From: an uncultured Agathobaculum sp.
Lineage (GTDB): Bacteria; Bacillota; Clostridia; Oscillospirales; Butyricicoccaceae
Assembly: GCA_934504345.1 (NCBI GenBank)
Contig: CAKSVR010000018.1
Location: 1 to 39,980, forward strand
DNA: 39,980 nt
Direction: 5' to 3'
The stretch's first letter is position 1. Every line of letters begins with the position of its first letter. Below are positions 30,351-37,612 of this stretch, in pieces. The translations under genes and the position numbers were made by a program. The notes under the pieces were generated by a model, which searched no databases, was not told the origin of the DNA, and saw nothing but the letters and a program-made list of their open reading frames with translations.

Positions 30351-31738
30351 TGCGCCTGCCGGAACACGCAGCCCGCGCCATCGCGCAGCTGGAACAGGCG
30401 GGCTTTGAGGCATGGGCGGTCGGCGGCTGCGTGCGCGACAGCCTGCGCGGAGCCGAACCGCATGACTGGGATTTATGTACCGCAGCCTTTCCTGCGGAGA
30501 TGCAGGCCGTGTTCGCGGATGAGCGGGTGCTCACCACCGGGCTCAAGCACGGCACGCTGACCGTGCTCACGCCGGACGGCCCGCTGGAGATAACGACCTA
30601 CCGCACGGAGGGCGGCTACTCGGACGGACGGCATCCGGACGGCGTGCATTTCGTCCGCGACATCCGCGAGGATCTGTCCCGCCGCGATTTTACGGTCGGC
30701 GCGATGGCGTGGCACCCGGAACGCGGCCTGTGCGACCCGTTCGGCGGTCGGAAAGACCTCGAAAACGGCGTTCTGCGTGCTGTCGGCGATGCGGACACCC
30801 GTTTTGAGGAGGATGCGCTCCGCATCCTGCGCGGACTGCGGTTCGCCGCCAAGCTGGGCTTTGCCATCGAGCCGGAAACCGTTTCCGCCATGCGGCGGCA
30901 GGCCAAACGGCTGGACTGCATCGCCGCCGAGCGCATCCGCGACGAGCTGACCGGGCTGCTGTGCGGCCGGTATGTGCAGCGCACGCTCATGCAGTACGCC
31001 GACCTCATCGCGGCGGCGCTGCCCGAGCTCGCGCCCATGCAGGGCTGTCAGCAGCAGAACGCGCACCACCTGTACGATGTGTGGGAGCATACCGTCCGTG
31101 CGGTGGGTCAGGTGCCCGCCGTGCCCGCGCTGCGCTGGGCAATGCTGCTCCACGACAGCGGCAAGCCTGCCTGCAAAACGATCGATGAACAGGGCGTCGG
31201 GCATTTCCGGGGACATCCCAGAGCGAGCCTTGCACTGTCGCGTGAGCTCCTGCCGCGGCTGCGGTTCTCGAGCGCGGACACCGAGCGCATCCTGCTGCTG
31301 GTCGAGCGCCACGACGCGCCGCTGGGCGATACCGAAAAGCTGGTGCGGCGCAGCCTGTCGCGCATCGGTGAGGCGCGGTTCCGCGACCTGCTGGCCGTCA
31401 AAAAGGGCGATGCGGTCGGGCAGGGCACCAGCCGCGATTCTGTCGCGCAGCTGTGGCGCACCGAGGAGCTGCTGAACCGCGTGCTCGCGCAGGAGCAGTG
31501 CTTCTCTCTGCGGCAGCTGGAAGTGAATGGCCGCGATATGCAGTCGCTCGGCCTGTGCGGCGCGGCGATAGGCGAGATGCTGCAATACCTGCTCGATGCT
31601 GTCATCGACGGACAGACCGCCAACGAGCGGGAGGCGCTGCTGGCGCTTGCACAGGAGCGGATGGTGCAGCTGCTCGCCGTAGGGCGCGACGACGCGGCGC
31701 GCCGCATGGATACGCACCCGAATGGAGGAACAACATGA
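30350..31738 (+). CDS. cca: CCA tRNA nucleotidyltransferase with HD domain
   Basis: Adds or repairs the 3' CCA of tRNA. The 462-residue class II enzyme has the nucleotidyltransferase head (WAVGGCVRDSLRG, then DWDLCTAA with the catalytic acidic pair), the DLSRRDFTVGAMAW motif, the base-recognition EDALRILRGLRFAAKLGF, and a C-terminal HD domain (HHLYDVWEHT, LLHDSGKP). The final codons, from about 31676, match a dispersed GTAGGGCG repeat, so the C-terminal VGRDDAARRMD tail seems to be repeat-derived. The ATG at 30350 overlaps the DUF896 stop; a GTG one codon earlier is possible. The stop overlaps the next gene (ATGA). Confidence 0.95.
   Translation: MRLPEHAARAIAQLEQAGFEAWAVGGCVRDSLRGAEPHDWDLCTAAFPAEMQAVFADERVLTTGLKHGTLTVLTPDGPLEITTYRTEGGYSDGRHPDGVHFVRDIREDLSRRDFTVGAMAWHPERGLCDPFGGRKDLENGVLRAVGDADTRFEEDALRILRGLRFAAKLGFAIEPETVSAMRRQAKRLDCIAAERIRDELTGLLCGRYVQRTLMQYADLIAAALPELAPMQGCQQQNAHHLYDVWEHTVRAVGQVPAVPALRWAMLLHDSGKPACKTIDEQGVGHFRGHPRASLALSRELLPRLRFSSADTERILLLVERHDAPLGDTEKLVRRSLSRIGEARFRDLLAVKKGDAVGQGTSRDSVAQLWRTEELLNRVLAQEQCFSLRQLEVNGRDMQSLGLCGAAIGEMLQYLLDAVIDGQTANEREALLALAQERMVQLLAVGRDDAARRMDTHPNGGTT
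31676..31709. repeat. GTAGGGCG-type repeat fragment inside the 3' end of cca
   Basis: GCCGTAGGGCGCGACGAC and the following CGGCGCGCC match 10058-10086 with one substitution. Here the right arm of the element is absent, and the left arm is translated as part of cca. Confidence 0.8.
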
Positions 31739-32304
31739 CAAATAAGGAACTTTTCATCGAAACCTACAACAAAAACATCCGCCGTCCGGGCGCGGACAAG
31801 CTGCTCGCGTGGATGGAGGGCACGGATTTCTTCACTGCACCGGCCTCCACGCGCTTTCACGCGGCGTATGAGGGCGGCCTGCTCGACCACTCGATCAACG
31901 TCTACAATGTTCTCATCTCCAAGCATTTCGATCCGGAAACCGATGATCTCGAGAGCTTCACCATCGCCTCGCTCCTGCACGATCTGTGCAAGGCCGGTTT
32001 CTACAAGACCGAGCTCCGCAATCGCAAGAACGACCGCGGTGAGTGGGAAAAAGTGCCCGTTTACGCGGTGGACGACCAGTTTCCGTACGGTCACGGTGAA
32101 AAGTCCGTATTTCTGATCGAGCGGTTCATGCGCCTTCGCACCGAGGAGGCCATCGCCATCCGCTGGCACATGGGCGGCTTTGACGAGGCGGTCAAAGGCG
32201 GCAGCTTTGCACTCGCGCACGCCTTCGAGAAATATCCGCTGGCGGTCAAGCTGCACCTTTCCGATCTGGAGGCCACCTATCTGCACGAGAACAGGAGCGA
32301 ATGA
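31735..32304 (+). CDS. HD-domain hydrolase
   Basis: A 189-residue cytosolic protein of the HD superfamily, resembling phage- and Clostridia-encoded HD hydrolases that carry TRFHAAYEGGLLDHSINVYN, SLLHDLCKAGFY, and a late HLSDLEATYLHENR. The HD pair is intact, so metal-dependent phosphohydrolase activity is likely. The substrate is unknown. It overlaps cca and the yjbQ gene by four bases each, hence it is made from one mRNA with tRNA-maturation genes; whether it acts on nucleic acid ends or nucleotides is open. Confidence 0.88.
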   Translation: MTNKELFIETYNKNIRRPGADKLLAWMEGTDFFTAPASTRFHAAYEGGLLDHSINVYNVLISKHFDPETDDLESFTIASLLHDLCKAGFYKTELRNRKNDRGEWEKVPVYAVDDQFPYGHGEKSVFLIERFMRLRTEEAIAIRWHMGGFDEAVKGGSFALAHAFEKYPLAVKLHLSDLEATYLHENRSE

Positions 32305-32708
32305 GCATGAAGACCAAGGAATTTTCCATCTCCACCGACCATGAGGGAATGTACAATATCACCTCCAAGCTGCGCGAAGCCATCCGCGAGAGCGGCGTGC
32401 AGAGCGGCATCGCGGTGGTGTACTGCCCGCATACGACCGCCGGCATCACCATCAACGAGAACGCCGACCCGGATGTGCAGCAAGACCTGCTGCTCGGTCT
32501 GCGCGAGGCCTTTCCCGACCGGCGGGAGTTCCGCCACGCGGAGGGCAACTCGACCGCGCACCTCAAATGCAGCTATGTCGGCCCGAGCCAGACCGTGCTC
32601 ATCGAGGACGGCAAGCCCATCCTCGGCATCTGGCAGGGCGTGTACTTCTGTGAGTTCGATGGCCCGCGCCATCGGCACTACTATATCAAGGTGATGGCGG
32701 ATAGTTGA
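32301..32708 (+). CDS. YjbQ family protein (UPF0047)
   Basis: A 135-residue protein with the compact YjbQ beta fold. Family marks are IAVVYCPHTTAGITINENADPDV, FRHAEGNSTAHLKCSYVGPSQTVLIEDG and LGIWQGVYFCEFDGPRHRHYYIKV, whose His residues form the presumed metal or phosphate site. YjbQ of E. coli has weak thiamine-phosphate synthase activity. thiE is present elsewhere in this window, so the main role is probably different. The ATG at 32301 follows AGGAGC. The TGA stop is part of the TTGA target duplication of the next element. Confidence 0.93.
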   Translation: MSMKTKEFSISTDHEGMYNITSKLREAIRESGVQSGIAVVYCPHTTAGITINENADPDVQQDLLLGLREAFPDRREFRHAEGNSTAHLKCSYVGPSQTVLIEDGKPILGIWQGVYFCEFDGPRHRHYYIKVMADS

Positions 32709-32906
32709 GGCAACACCGCACAATGAAAGCGGCGGCTCCTTGCGCAGGCTCCGGTCGCGCTGCCGCGGTGCTTTGCGGAAATTTTGTGCCCTGACTTTGT
32801 TGCAGTTTCACGGTAATACATCAAGTATTACCGCAAAACTGCGCCTCGTCAGTACGCAAAATTTACTCGCAAATCACTCTTGTTCAATTATGCGGTATTG
32901 CCTTGA
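32705..32906 (-). mobile_element. MITE-like element, short copy, with TTGA target duplication
   Basis: Element 32709-32902 (194 bp) lies between direct TTGA repeats at 32705-32708 and 32903-32906. The ends GGCAACACCGCACAATGAA and TTCAATTATGCGGTATTGCC are inverted repeats. It is the reverse complement of 26842-27069 minus about 34 bp. It begins at the yjbQ stop codon and ends 5 bp before the -35 box of the nitroreductase promoter; no coding capacity. Confidence 0.88.
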
Positions 32907-32907
32907 C

Positions 32908-32936
32908 TTGCACTTATTTCATCACTCTGCTATAAT
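32908..32936 (+). promoter_or_regulatory. Predicted promoter of the nitroreductase gene
   Basis: TTGCAC (32908-32913), a 17-bp spacer and TATAAT (32931-32936). The -35 box abuts the MITE-like element's right target duplication. Confidence 0.8.
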
Positions 32937-32971
32937 AAAGTCAAATATACCCCGAACAAGGAGAGATTCTC

Positions 32972-33514
32972 ATGGAAGCACTGGAATGTATCAAAACGCG
33001 CCGCAGCGTGCGTAAGTTCACCGAGCAGCCGGTGACGGAGGCCGAGATCCGCGAGGTCATCGAGGCAGCCGCCTATGCGCCGAGCTGGAAGAACACGCAG
33101 ATCGCGCGTTACATCGCTGTGACCGACAAGGAAAAGAAAGCCAAACTGGCGGACGACTGCATGATGGGCTTTGCCTACAACCAGAAGACCACCCACGGCG
33201 CACCGGCGCTGGTCGTGCTGACCATGGTGACCGAGCGTTCCGGCTACGAGCGCGACGGTTCGTTCAGCACGGCACTCGGCACGCACTGGCAGTCCTTTGA
33301 TGCGGGCATCGCCGCGCAGACGTTCTGCCTCGCCGCGCACGCGCAGGGACTGGGCACGGTCGTGATGGGCATTTTCGATCCGGCGGAGGTTGCAAAGGTG
33401 GTTGACATTCCGGAGGGTCAGCAGGTCGCGGCGCTCATCGCGCTCGGCCATCCGGCGGAGGAGCCGCAGGCGCCGAAGCGCAAGGATGTCGATACGCTGC
33501 TGCGTTTCGAGTGA
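32972..33514 (+). CDS. Nitroreductase-family FMN oxidoreductase
   Basis: A 180-residue flavoprotein of the NfsA/NfsB-like superfamily, NAD(P)H-dependent. It has the N-terminal FMN phosphate site ECIKTRRSVRKFTEQPV, the APSWKNTQIARY stretch, and the C-terminal FCLAAHAQGLGTVVMGIFDPAEV followed by ALIALGHPAEEP. Natural substrates may be quinones, flavins or nitro compounds. The ATG at 32972 follows AAGGAGAG. It is monocistronic with a strong terminator, behind which the second large structured element begins. Confidence 0.95.
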   Translation: MEALECIKTRRSVRKFTEQPVTEAEIREVIEAAAYAPSWKNTQIARYIAVTDKEKKAKLADDCMMGFAYNQKTTHGAPALVVLTMVTERSGYERDGSFSTALGTHWQSFDAGIAAQTFCLAAHAQGLGTVVMGIFDPAEVAKVVDIPEGQQVAALIALGHPAEEPQAPKRKDVDTLLRFE

Positions 33515-33530
33515 GTTTATACCGAAAAGG

Positions 33531-33562
33531 GCACCGCAGAGGGCTTCTGCGGTGCTTTTTTT
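33531..33562 (+). terminator. Intrinsic terminator after the nitroreductase gene
   Basis: GCACCGCAGA and TTCTGCGGTGC form a 10-bp stem with loop GGGC, followed by seven T. Confidence 0.92.
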
Positions 33563-33564
33563 GC

Positions 33565-34380
33565 GCCGTAGCAGCAGCCCATTCCTCGGCAGCCGCTCTC
33601 CGGTGCACACGAGTCGCGGCAGCGTACTCGCCGCAGCCGGGCGGCAGCCCTTTCCTTGGCATCCGTTCTCTGGTGCAACCGAGTTGCGTTAGCAATACGC
33701 CGTTGCCGGGCGGGGAGTTTCGCCGCCTGCGGGCGGCGGGAACGTTTTCCAAAAGGATAGACACCCCCTACGGTGGTTTCTATCCTCTTGGGACTCCATC
33801 TTCCGCCCTTTTGGGGATACCTCGGCGCACGGAACGGCTTTGCCGTTCCTATTTGTGCTCAGGACCGAAAAAAGGAACGGCAGTACCGCTACCGGCTCGT
33901 AGGCTCGGCTTAACGCCGACCATTCCTCTCTCGGCTACGCTCAAGCCGTTAACGGTCTGCGACAGTATTTACGCAAAACCAGTGCAATCTGCCGCGATTA
34001 CGCCGCGACAACGCGGAAAACGTGAGCCGATACCCGTTCCTTTATGCGAGTTACCTATGAAGTAGAGCCGCAAGGCTCGTTCGCGAGGTTGCCGAGGGAA
34101 AGGTAGGAGTTCAAAGAGGGAGGGAAACCGTAGGTGTCCCTCCCTTTTTGCGCCCGCCGCGCGTGCGGCCCGTTCCCGCGCTCCGCAGAGCGCGAAATCC
34201 CCAGCCCGGCAACGGCGTATTGCTTCGCAACTCGTGTGCACCAAACAAAGGGTGCAGAAAAATGGGCTGCCGCCCAGTCACGGCGTATTGCTTCGCAACT
34301 CGGTTGCACCATGAAAAGGGTGCAGGAAAACGGGCTGCCGCCCAGTCACGGCGTATTGCTTCGCAACTCGTGTGCACCGG
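33565..34380 (-). repeat. Large structured noncoding element, copy 2 (inverted)
   Basis: An 0.8-kb gene-free stretch, opposite in orientation to 17325-18096. It starts 3 bp after a terminator. Forward REP-like units (33568-33708) open it and inverted ones (34206-34380) close it. Hairpins: 33721-33738 (CGCCGCC/GGCGGCG, loop TGCG), 33755-33785 (GGATAGA/TCTATCC), 33831-33849 (GGAACGGC/GCCGTTCC), 34066-34079 (GAGCC/GGCTC), 34118-34144 (GGGAGGGA/TCCCTCCC), 34177-34194. Loops match copy 1 while stems differ in compensating pairs. Open frames on both strands cross it, but none resembles a protein. Confidence 0.8.
34213..34378. repeat. 68-bp tandem array of REP-like units
   Basis: Two full copies (34213-34280 and 34281-34348) and a partial third start with CGGCGTATTGCTTCGCAACT. 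The full copies end with GGGCTGCCGCCCAGTCA. They differ in the CGTGTGCACC / CGGTTGCACC segment. The array forms the inverted end of the large element. Confidence 0.9.
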
Positions 34381-34400
34381 AAAAGCAGTGCCGAACATAC

Positions 34401-34436
34401 AAAAACCTCCGCACGGAACACCGTACGGAGGTTTTT
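34401..34436 (-). terminator. Bidirectional terminator of the rlmB operon
   Basis: AAAAACCTCCGCACGG and CCGTACGGAGGTTTTT (34401-34416 with 34421-34436) form a 16-bp stem with one mismatch, 3 bp beyond the stop of the minus-strand gene. Confidence 0.9.
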
Positions 34437-34439
34437 CTT

Positions 34440-36683
34440 TTATCGGGTCTGCTGGGAGATGATGAACGCCGGTACATACCAGATGAGCTGGTACAGCAGC
34501 AGGTTCATCACCGGGAGCGCATCGACTGCGTTCTGATGCAGCAGATAGAACACGATCAGCATACCGAACAGGCCGGAGAACGTGCCCAGCGTCAGTGCCG
34601 AGCGCACCGCGCCCGCCAGCTTGTCCGCGCTGCGGAGCACCTGCATGAACGGGCCCGCGCCCTCGCGGGTGAGGATGGCCGCCGGCGAATCGCCCTTGGC
34701 GTAGTCCGGGTCGAGCATACGCGCAACACCGGCCGCATCCGGCTGATCGGCAAAGCCGCGGCGCAGATCGAATTCCGCCTCGACCATCGCGGGCGAAATG
34801 TTGAAATCGCGGATGGCCAGCACCGCATTCATGTGCATCCGGCGCATCAGGCGCATCGCCTTGTATGTCAGCTTGGTGGTCTGATAGCGCATGGTCAGGA
34901 TGCCCGCCAGCGCGTTATCCACAACAAGATAAATGTTCAGCTGATTGCTCTGACCGGCCTTGCCCGCCTCGATCGGAATGCCCATCTTCACCATCAGGGC
35001 CGCCGTGCCGAGCACTGCATGGCCGGTGCCGACTGCGCCTGTCACGCCGCCCTCAACGAGCTGCACATCACGGGCGGCAAAGGCAACGCCGTAGCGTGCG
35101 CGGGTGGCTTCGGTGAGCACGCGGCCCAGCTCGAGGTCAGCGGCCTCGGTGAGCGCCGCCGCGCACGCGAGGATCTTCTCGTCCGAGATGCGGCCCATGT
35201 TCTCCAGCGATTCCAGCTCGATCGAGCCCGCCGGGAACAGGTCGCTCTCCACCAGCATGACCTCCTCGGTGCCGCGCAGCAGATGCGCCTGCCGCGCGCC
35301 TGCGATGGCCGCGCCCGCACGCAGCAGACGGCCAGCGGTGTTCTTATAGCTTGCGCCGAACGCGCACAGCAGGCCGAGCGGTGCGGAAACCGACAGCATC
35401 GCGGAGAATGCCCAGAAAAAGCGCACCGGCGTACCCGTGCCGAACGACAGCACGAGCGACAGGATGATCGAAAGCGCCAGCGCGATGGGCGTGTAGATGA
35501 GCGAGAAGCGATCGACCGTATCCGGGCGCTCCACCTCGGTCAGGAACGCCTGCGGATCATGCAGCGGGCCCTTGACCGCGCGGCAGGCATCGTCGGCGCT
35601 GTCGTAATGGCTGTAAACCGCCATCGGCTGCTGGGCCTCGCACACCGCCTTGTAGGAGCGGGCACGCGCCAGACTGCGGCCGCGTTCCTCGCGCATAGCC
35701 GCGTACAGCATCAGGATGCTGACCGCCGTGTACGGCACAGTCACGCCGCCCTGCTCGGGGAAGATGAGCAGCGAGGCGCTGTGCAGCAGCGAGGCCAGTC
35801 CCGCGAACGACACGAGCGTCGAGCGCTCGGGACGGCCGTGCACCAGCGAAGAAAAGCCGCGGCCGAACACATCCACGCCGATGAGCAGCGACAGGATGAG
35901 CAGACCGGTCAGCGCGCCGATGCCGATGGTCGGGTTTTCGACAATATCCAGCACGATGGGGAGCGGGAGCCGCTCAAAGCTGGGCGCAAGGCTCAGGTAC
36001 GCACCGGCGGCGGCCAGCACGAGCACCAGCAGCGCGCGGAACGTCAGTCCGGCGGCGTGGCGGCGCTCCTTTTTCATGGCCTGCTCGGGATCGGGCAGCT
36101 GGATGTCTGCCTCCTCCTCGGCCTGATCGGCGGCGATGCGTGCCGCACGGGCCTGCTTGCGCGATACGTTCGCGCGGCGGGTGGCCTCCTGCGCGACAGC
36201 CTCGTGCGCGAGCTCCTGCTCCTCCTCGCGGCGCTCCTCGGCCTCCTTTTCGGCCAGCTTGGCCTCGCGGCGGGCCTGACGCTCCGCCAGCTTCTGCGCG
36301 GTCTTGCGCTGGCGCTCGGCCATCTTCTGTTCGCGGGCCGCGATGCGCGCCTCGCGCGTCTGCTCGACCGTTTCGGCGGCGGCACCGGCCGCAGCGGCAG
36401 CGGCTTCGGCGGCCTTGTCCTTGTTCTTTTTGGTTTTGGGAGCCGTTTTCGGCGGCTCGGCCTCCTCGGCTGCGGGAGCCGGTTCCGGTTCCGGTGTCGG
36501 TTCCGGTTCGGCTTCGGCCTTTACCGCGGGCTGCACCGGTTCGGGTGCGGGCGCGGCGGGCTTGGTCTTAGTGCCCGAAACCTCCGCGATGATGGAATCG
36601 AGGTCGAACTCGTCGGTATCGGGCACATCGCTGAGCAGATTTTTCAGCGACTCCAGATCCATGTTATCGTCTTTTCTGTCCAT
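34440..36683 (-). CDS. Membrane protein related to P1B-type ATPases but lacking the phosphorylation motif
   Basis: A 747-residue protein. Residues 1-200 are an acidic start, a Pro/Ala/Glu-rich stretch and a long charged coiled coil (105-195). Residues 210-330 hold about four helices and the block VFGRGFSSLVHGRPERSTLV, as in heavy-metal P-type ATPases. A short loop replaces the actuator domain and has no TGES. Helices at 395-440 end in SAPLGLLCAFG, where P1B pumps have the CPC/SPC-type motif. DKTGT should follow; instead VMLVESDLFPAGS (476-487) is found. A reduced P/N-like part and two last helices (about 696-742) complete it. Transport by phosphorylation is unlikely; a structural or regulatory role is inferred. 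It starts 12 bp after rlmB, with AAGGGGG 7 bp before the ATG. Confidence 0.78.
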   Translation of the reverse strand: MDRKDDNMDLESLKNLLSDVPDTDEFDLDSIIAEVSGTKTKPAAPAPEPVQPAVKAEAEPEPTPEPEPAPAAEEAEPPKTAPKTKKNKDKAAEAAAAAAGAAAETVEQTREARIAAREQKMAERQRKTAQKLAERQARREAKLAEKEAEERREEEQELAHEAVAQEATRRANVSRKQARAARIAADQAEEEADIQLPDPEQAMKKERRHAAGLTFRALLVLVLAAAGAYLSLAPSFERLPLPIVLDIVENPTIGIGALTGLLILSLLIGVDVFGRGFSSLVHGRPERSTLVSFAGLASLLHSASLLIFPEQGGVTVPYTAVSILMLYAAMREERGRSLARARSYKAVCEAQQPMAVYSHYDSADDACRAVKGPLHDPQAFLTEVERPDTVDRFSLIYTPIALALSIILSLVLSFGTGTPVRFFWAFSAMLSVSAPLGLLCAFGASYKNTAGRLLRAGAAIAGARQAHLLRGTEEVMLVESDLFPAGSIELESLENMGRISDEKILACAAALTEAADLELGRVLTEATRARYGVAFAARDVQLVEGGVTGAVGTGHAVLGTAALMVKMGIPIEAGKAGQSNQLNIYLVVDNALAGILTMRYQTTKLTYKAMRLMRRMHMNAVLAIRDFNISPAMVEAEFDLRRGFADQPDAAGVARMLDPDYAKGDSPAAILTREGAGPFMQVLRSADKLAGAVRSALTLGTFSGLFGMLIVFYLLHQNAVDALPVMNLLLYQLIWYVPAFIISQQTR

Positions 36684-36695
36684 GTTCAGTCCCCC

Positions 36696-37469
36696 TTAGT
36701 TGCTCTGCGTGCGGCGGCGGAGCGCCTCGAACAGCAGCACGGCTGCCGCGTTGGACGCATTGAGCGAGTTGACGCGGCCGCGCATCGGGATGCTGACGAT
36801 ATAATCGCACTTGTCGCGGGTCAGGCGGCTGAGGCCCTGTCCCTCCGAGCCGATGATGATGGCAGTCGGGCGGTCGAACGGCGCATCGTACAGGCCGACC
36901 GTGCCGTCCGCCTCTGCGCCGAACAGCCACACGCCGCGCTCCTTGAGCTCATCGAGCGTGCCGGCGAGGTTGTTCGCCTTATGTACGCCGACGTAGGCCA
37001 GCGCACCGGCAGCCGAACGGGCTACAGCGGCGGTCAGGCCGACCGCGCGGCGCTTGGGGATGATCACGCCGTGTGCACCGGCGGTTTCCGCCGAGCGGAT
37101 GATAGCGCCCAGATTGTGCGGGTCCTCGATGCCGTCGCAGACCACGATGAGCGGCACTTCGCTGCGCTCCTCCGCCACGCGGAAGATGTCGTCGAGCGAC
37201 ACATATTCCTGTGCGGCGGCCTGTGCGATCACGCCCTGATGGCTGCCGGTCGGGCTCATGTGGTCGAGCTTGCGGCGGTCGCAGGTCACGACCGGAACGC
37301 CGTGCTTGCGCGCCTCTGCGGCCACATCGCCGATGTGCGCGCCCTCCGCCACGAACACCTTATCCACCGCGCGGCCTGCGCGCAGCGTTTCGAGGACGGC
37401 GTTGCGGCCCTCGATCAAAGTACCGTCGTCCTCCACCGGCGGACGGCGTCTGTTTTTTTCATATGCCAT
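36696..37469 (-). CDS. rlmB: 23S rRNA (guanosine-2'-O-)-methyltransferase, RlmB/TrmH type
   Basis: SPOUT-fold, SAM-dependent methyltransferase that 2'-O-methylates 23S rRNA (G2251 in E. coli). The 257-residue protein has the substrate-binding N-terminal domain (IEGRNAVLETLRAGRAVDKVFV). It is followed by the three SpoU motifs: DPHNLGAIIRSAETAGAHGVI, AIIIGSEGQGL and IPMRGRVNSLNASNAAAVLLFE. The third contains the knot and SAM-binding residues. Its own promoter lies at 37511-37540. It is followed at 12 bp by the P1B-like membrane protein, with which it shares an mRNA. Other SpoU paralogues acting on tRNA are possible, but the motif pattern favours RlmB. Confidence 0.93.
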   Translation of the reverse strand: MAYEKNRRRPPVEDDGTLIEGRNAVLETLRAGRAVDKVFVAEGAHIGDVAAEARKHGVPVVTCDRRKLDHMSPTGSHQGVIAQAAAQEYVSLDDIFRVAEERSEVPLIVVCDGIEDPHNLGAIIRSAETAGAHGVIIPKRRAVGLTAAVARSAAGALAYVGVHKANNLAGTLDELKERGVWLFGAEADGTVGLYDAPFDRPTAIIIGSEGQGLSRLTRDKCDYIVSIPMRGRVNSLNASNAAAVLLFEALRRRTQSN

Positions 37470-37510
37470 AAATTTTACGCTCCAAAATAGAAATATCTTC
37501 AGATAGTTTC

Positions 37511-37540
37511 AGTATAGCACACTTCCCGACCGGTTTTCAA
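37511..37540 (-). promoter_or_regulatory. Predicted promoter of rlmB
   Basis: Minus-strand TTGAAA (37535-37540), an 18-bp spacer and TATACT (37511-37516). Confidence 0.7.
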
Positions 37541-37570
37541 CGCCGGTCTGCGGAAAAGCTTAAATTTCTA

Positions 37571-37611
37571 TATTTTCGCGGGGTTTCGCGGGGGGTCGCG
37601 GGGTTTCGCGG
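37571..37611. repeat. 10-bp G-rich tandem repeat
   Basis: Four decamers of the type TTTCGCGGGG, ending just before the stop codon of the AraC gene. The plus strand has three runs of four or more G, so a quadruplex is conceivable. Confidence 0.7.
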
Positions 37612-37612
37612 C

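Noticed and set aside
34134..37490. Very long plus-strand open frame (over 1100 codons)
   Set aside because: It runs antisense to rlmB and the P1B-like gene, both with recognisable motifs and ribosome sites; its low-complexity Arg/Gln/Ala-rich translation is typical of a GC-rich shadow frame.
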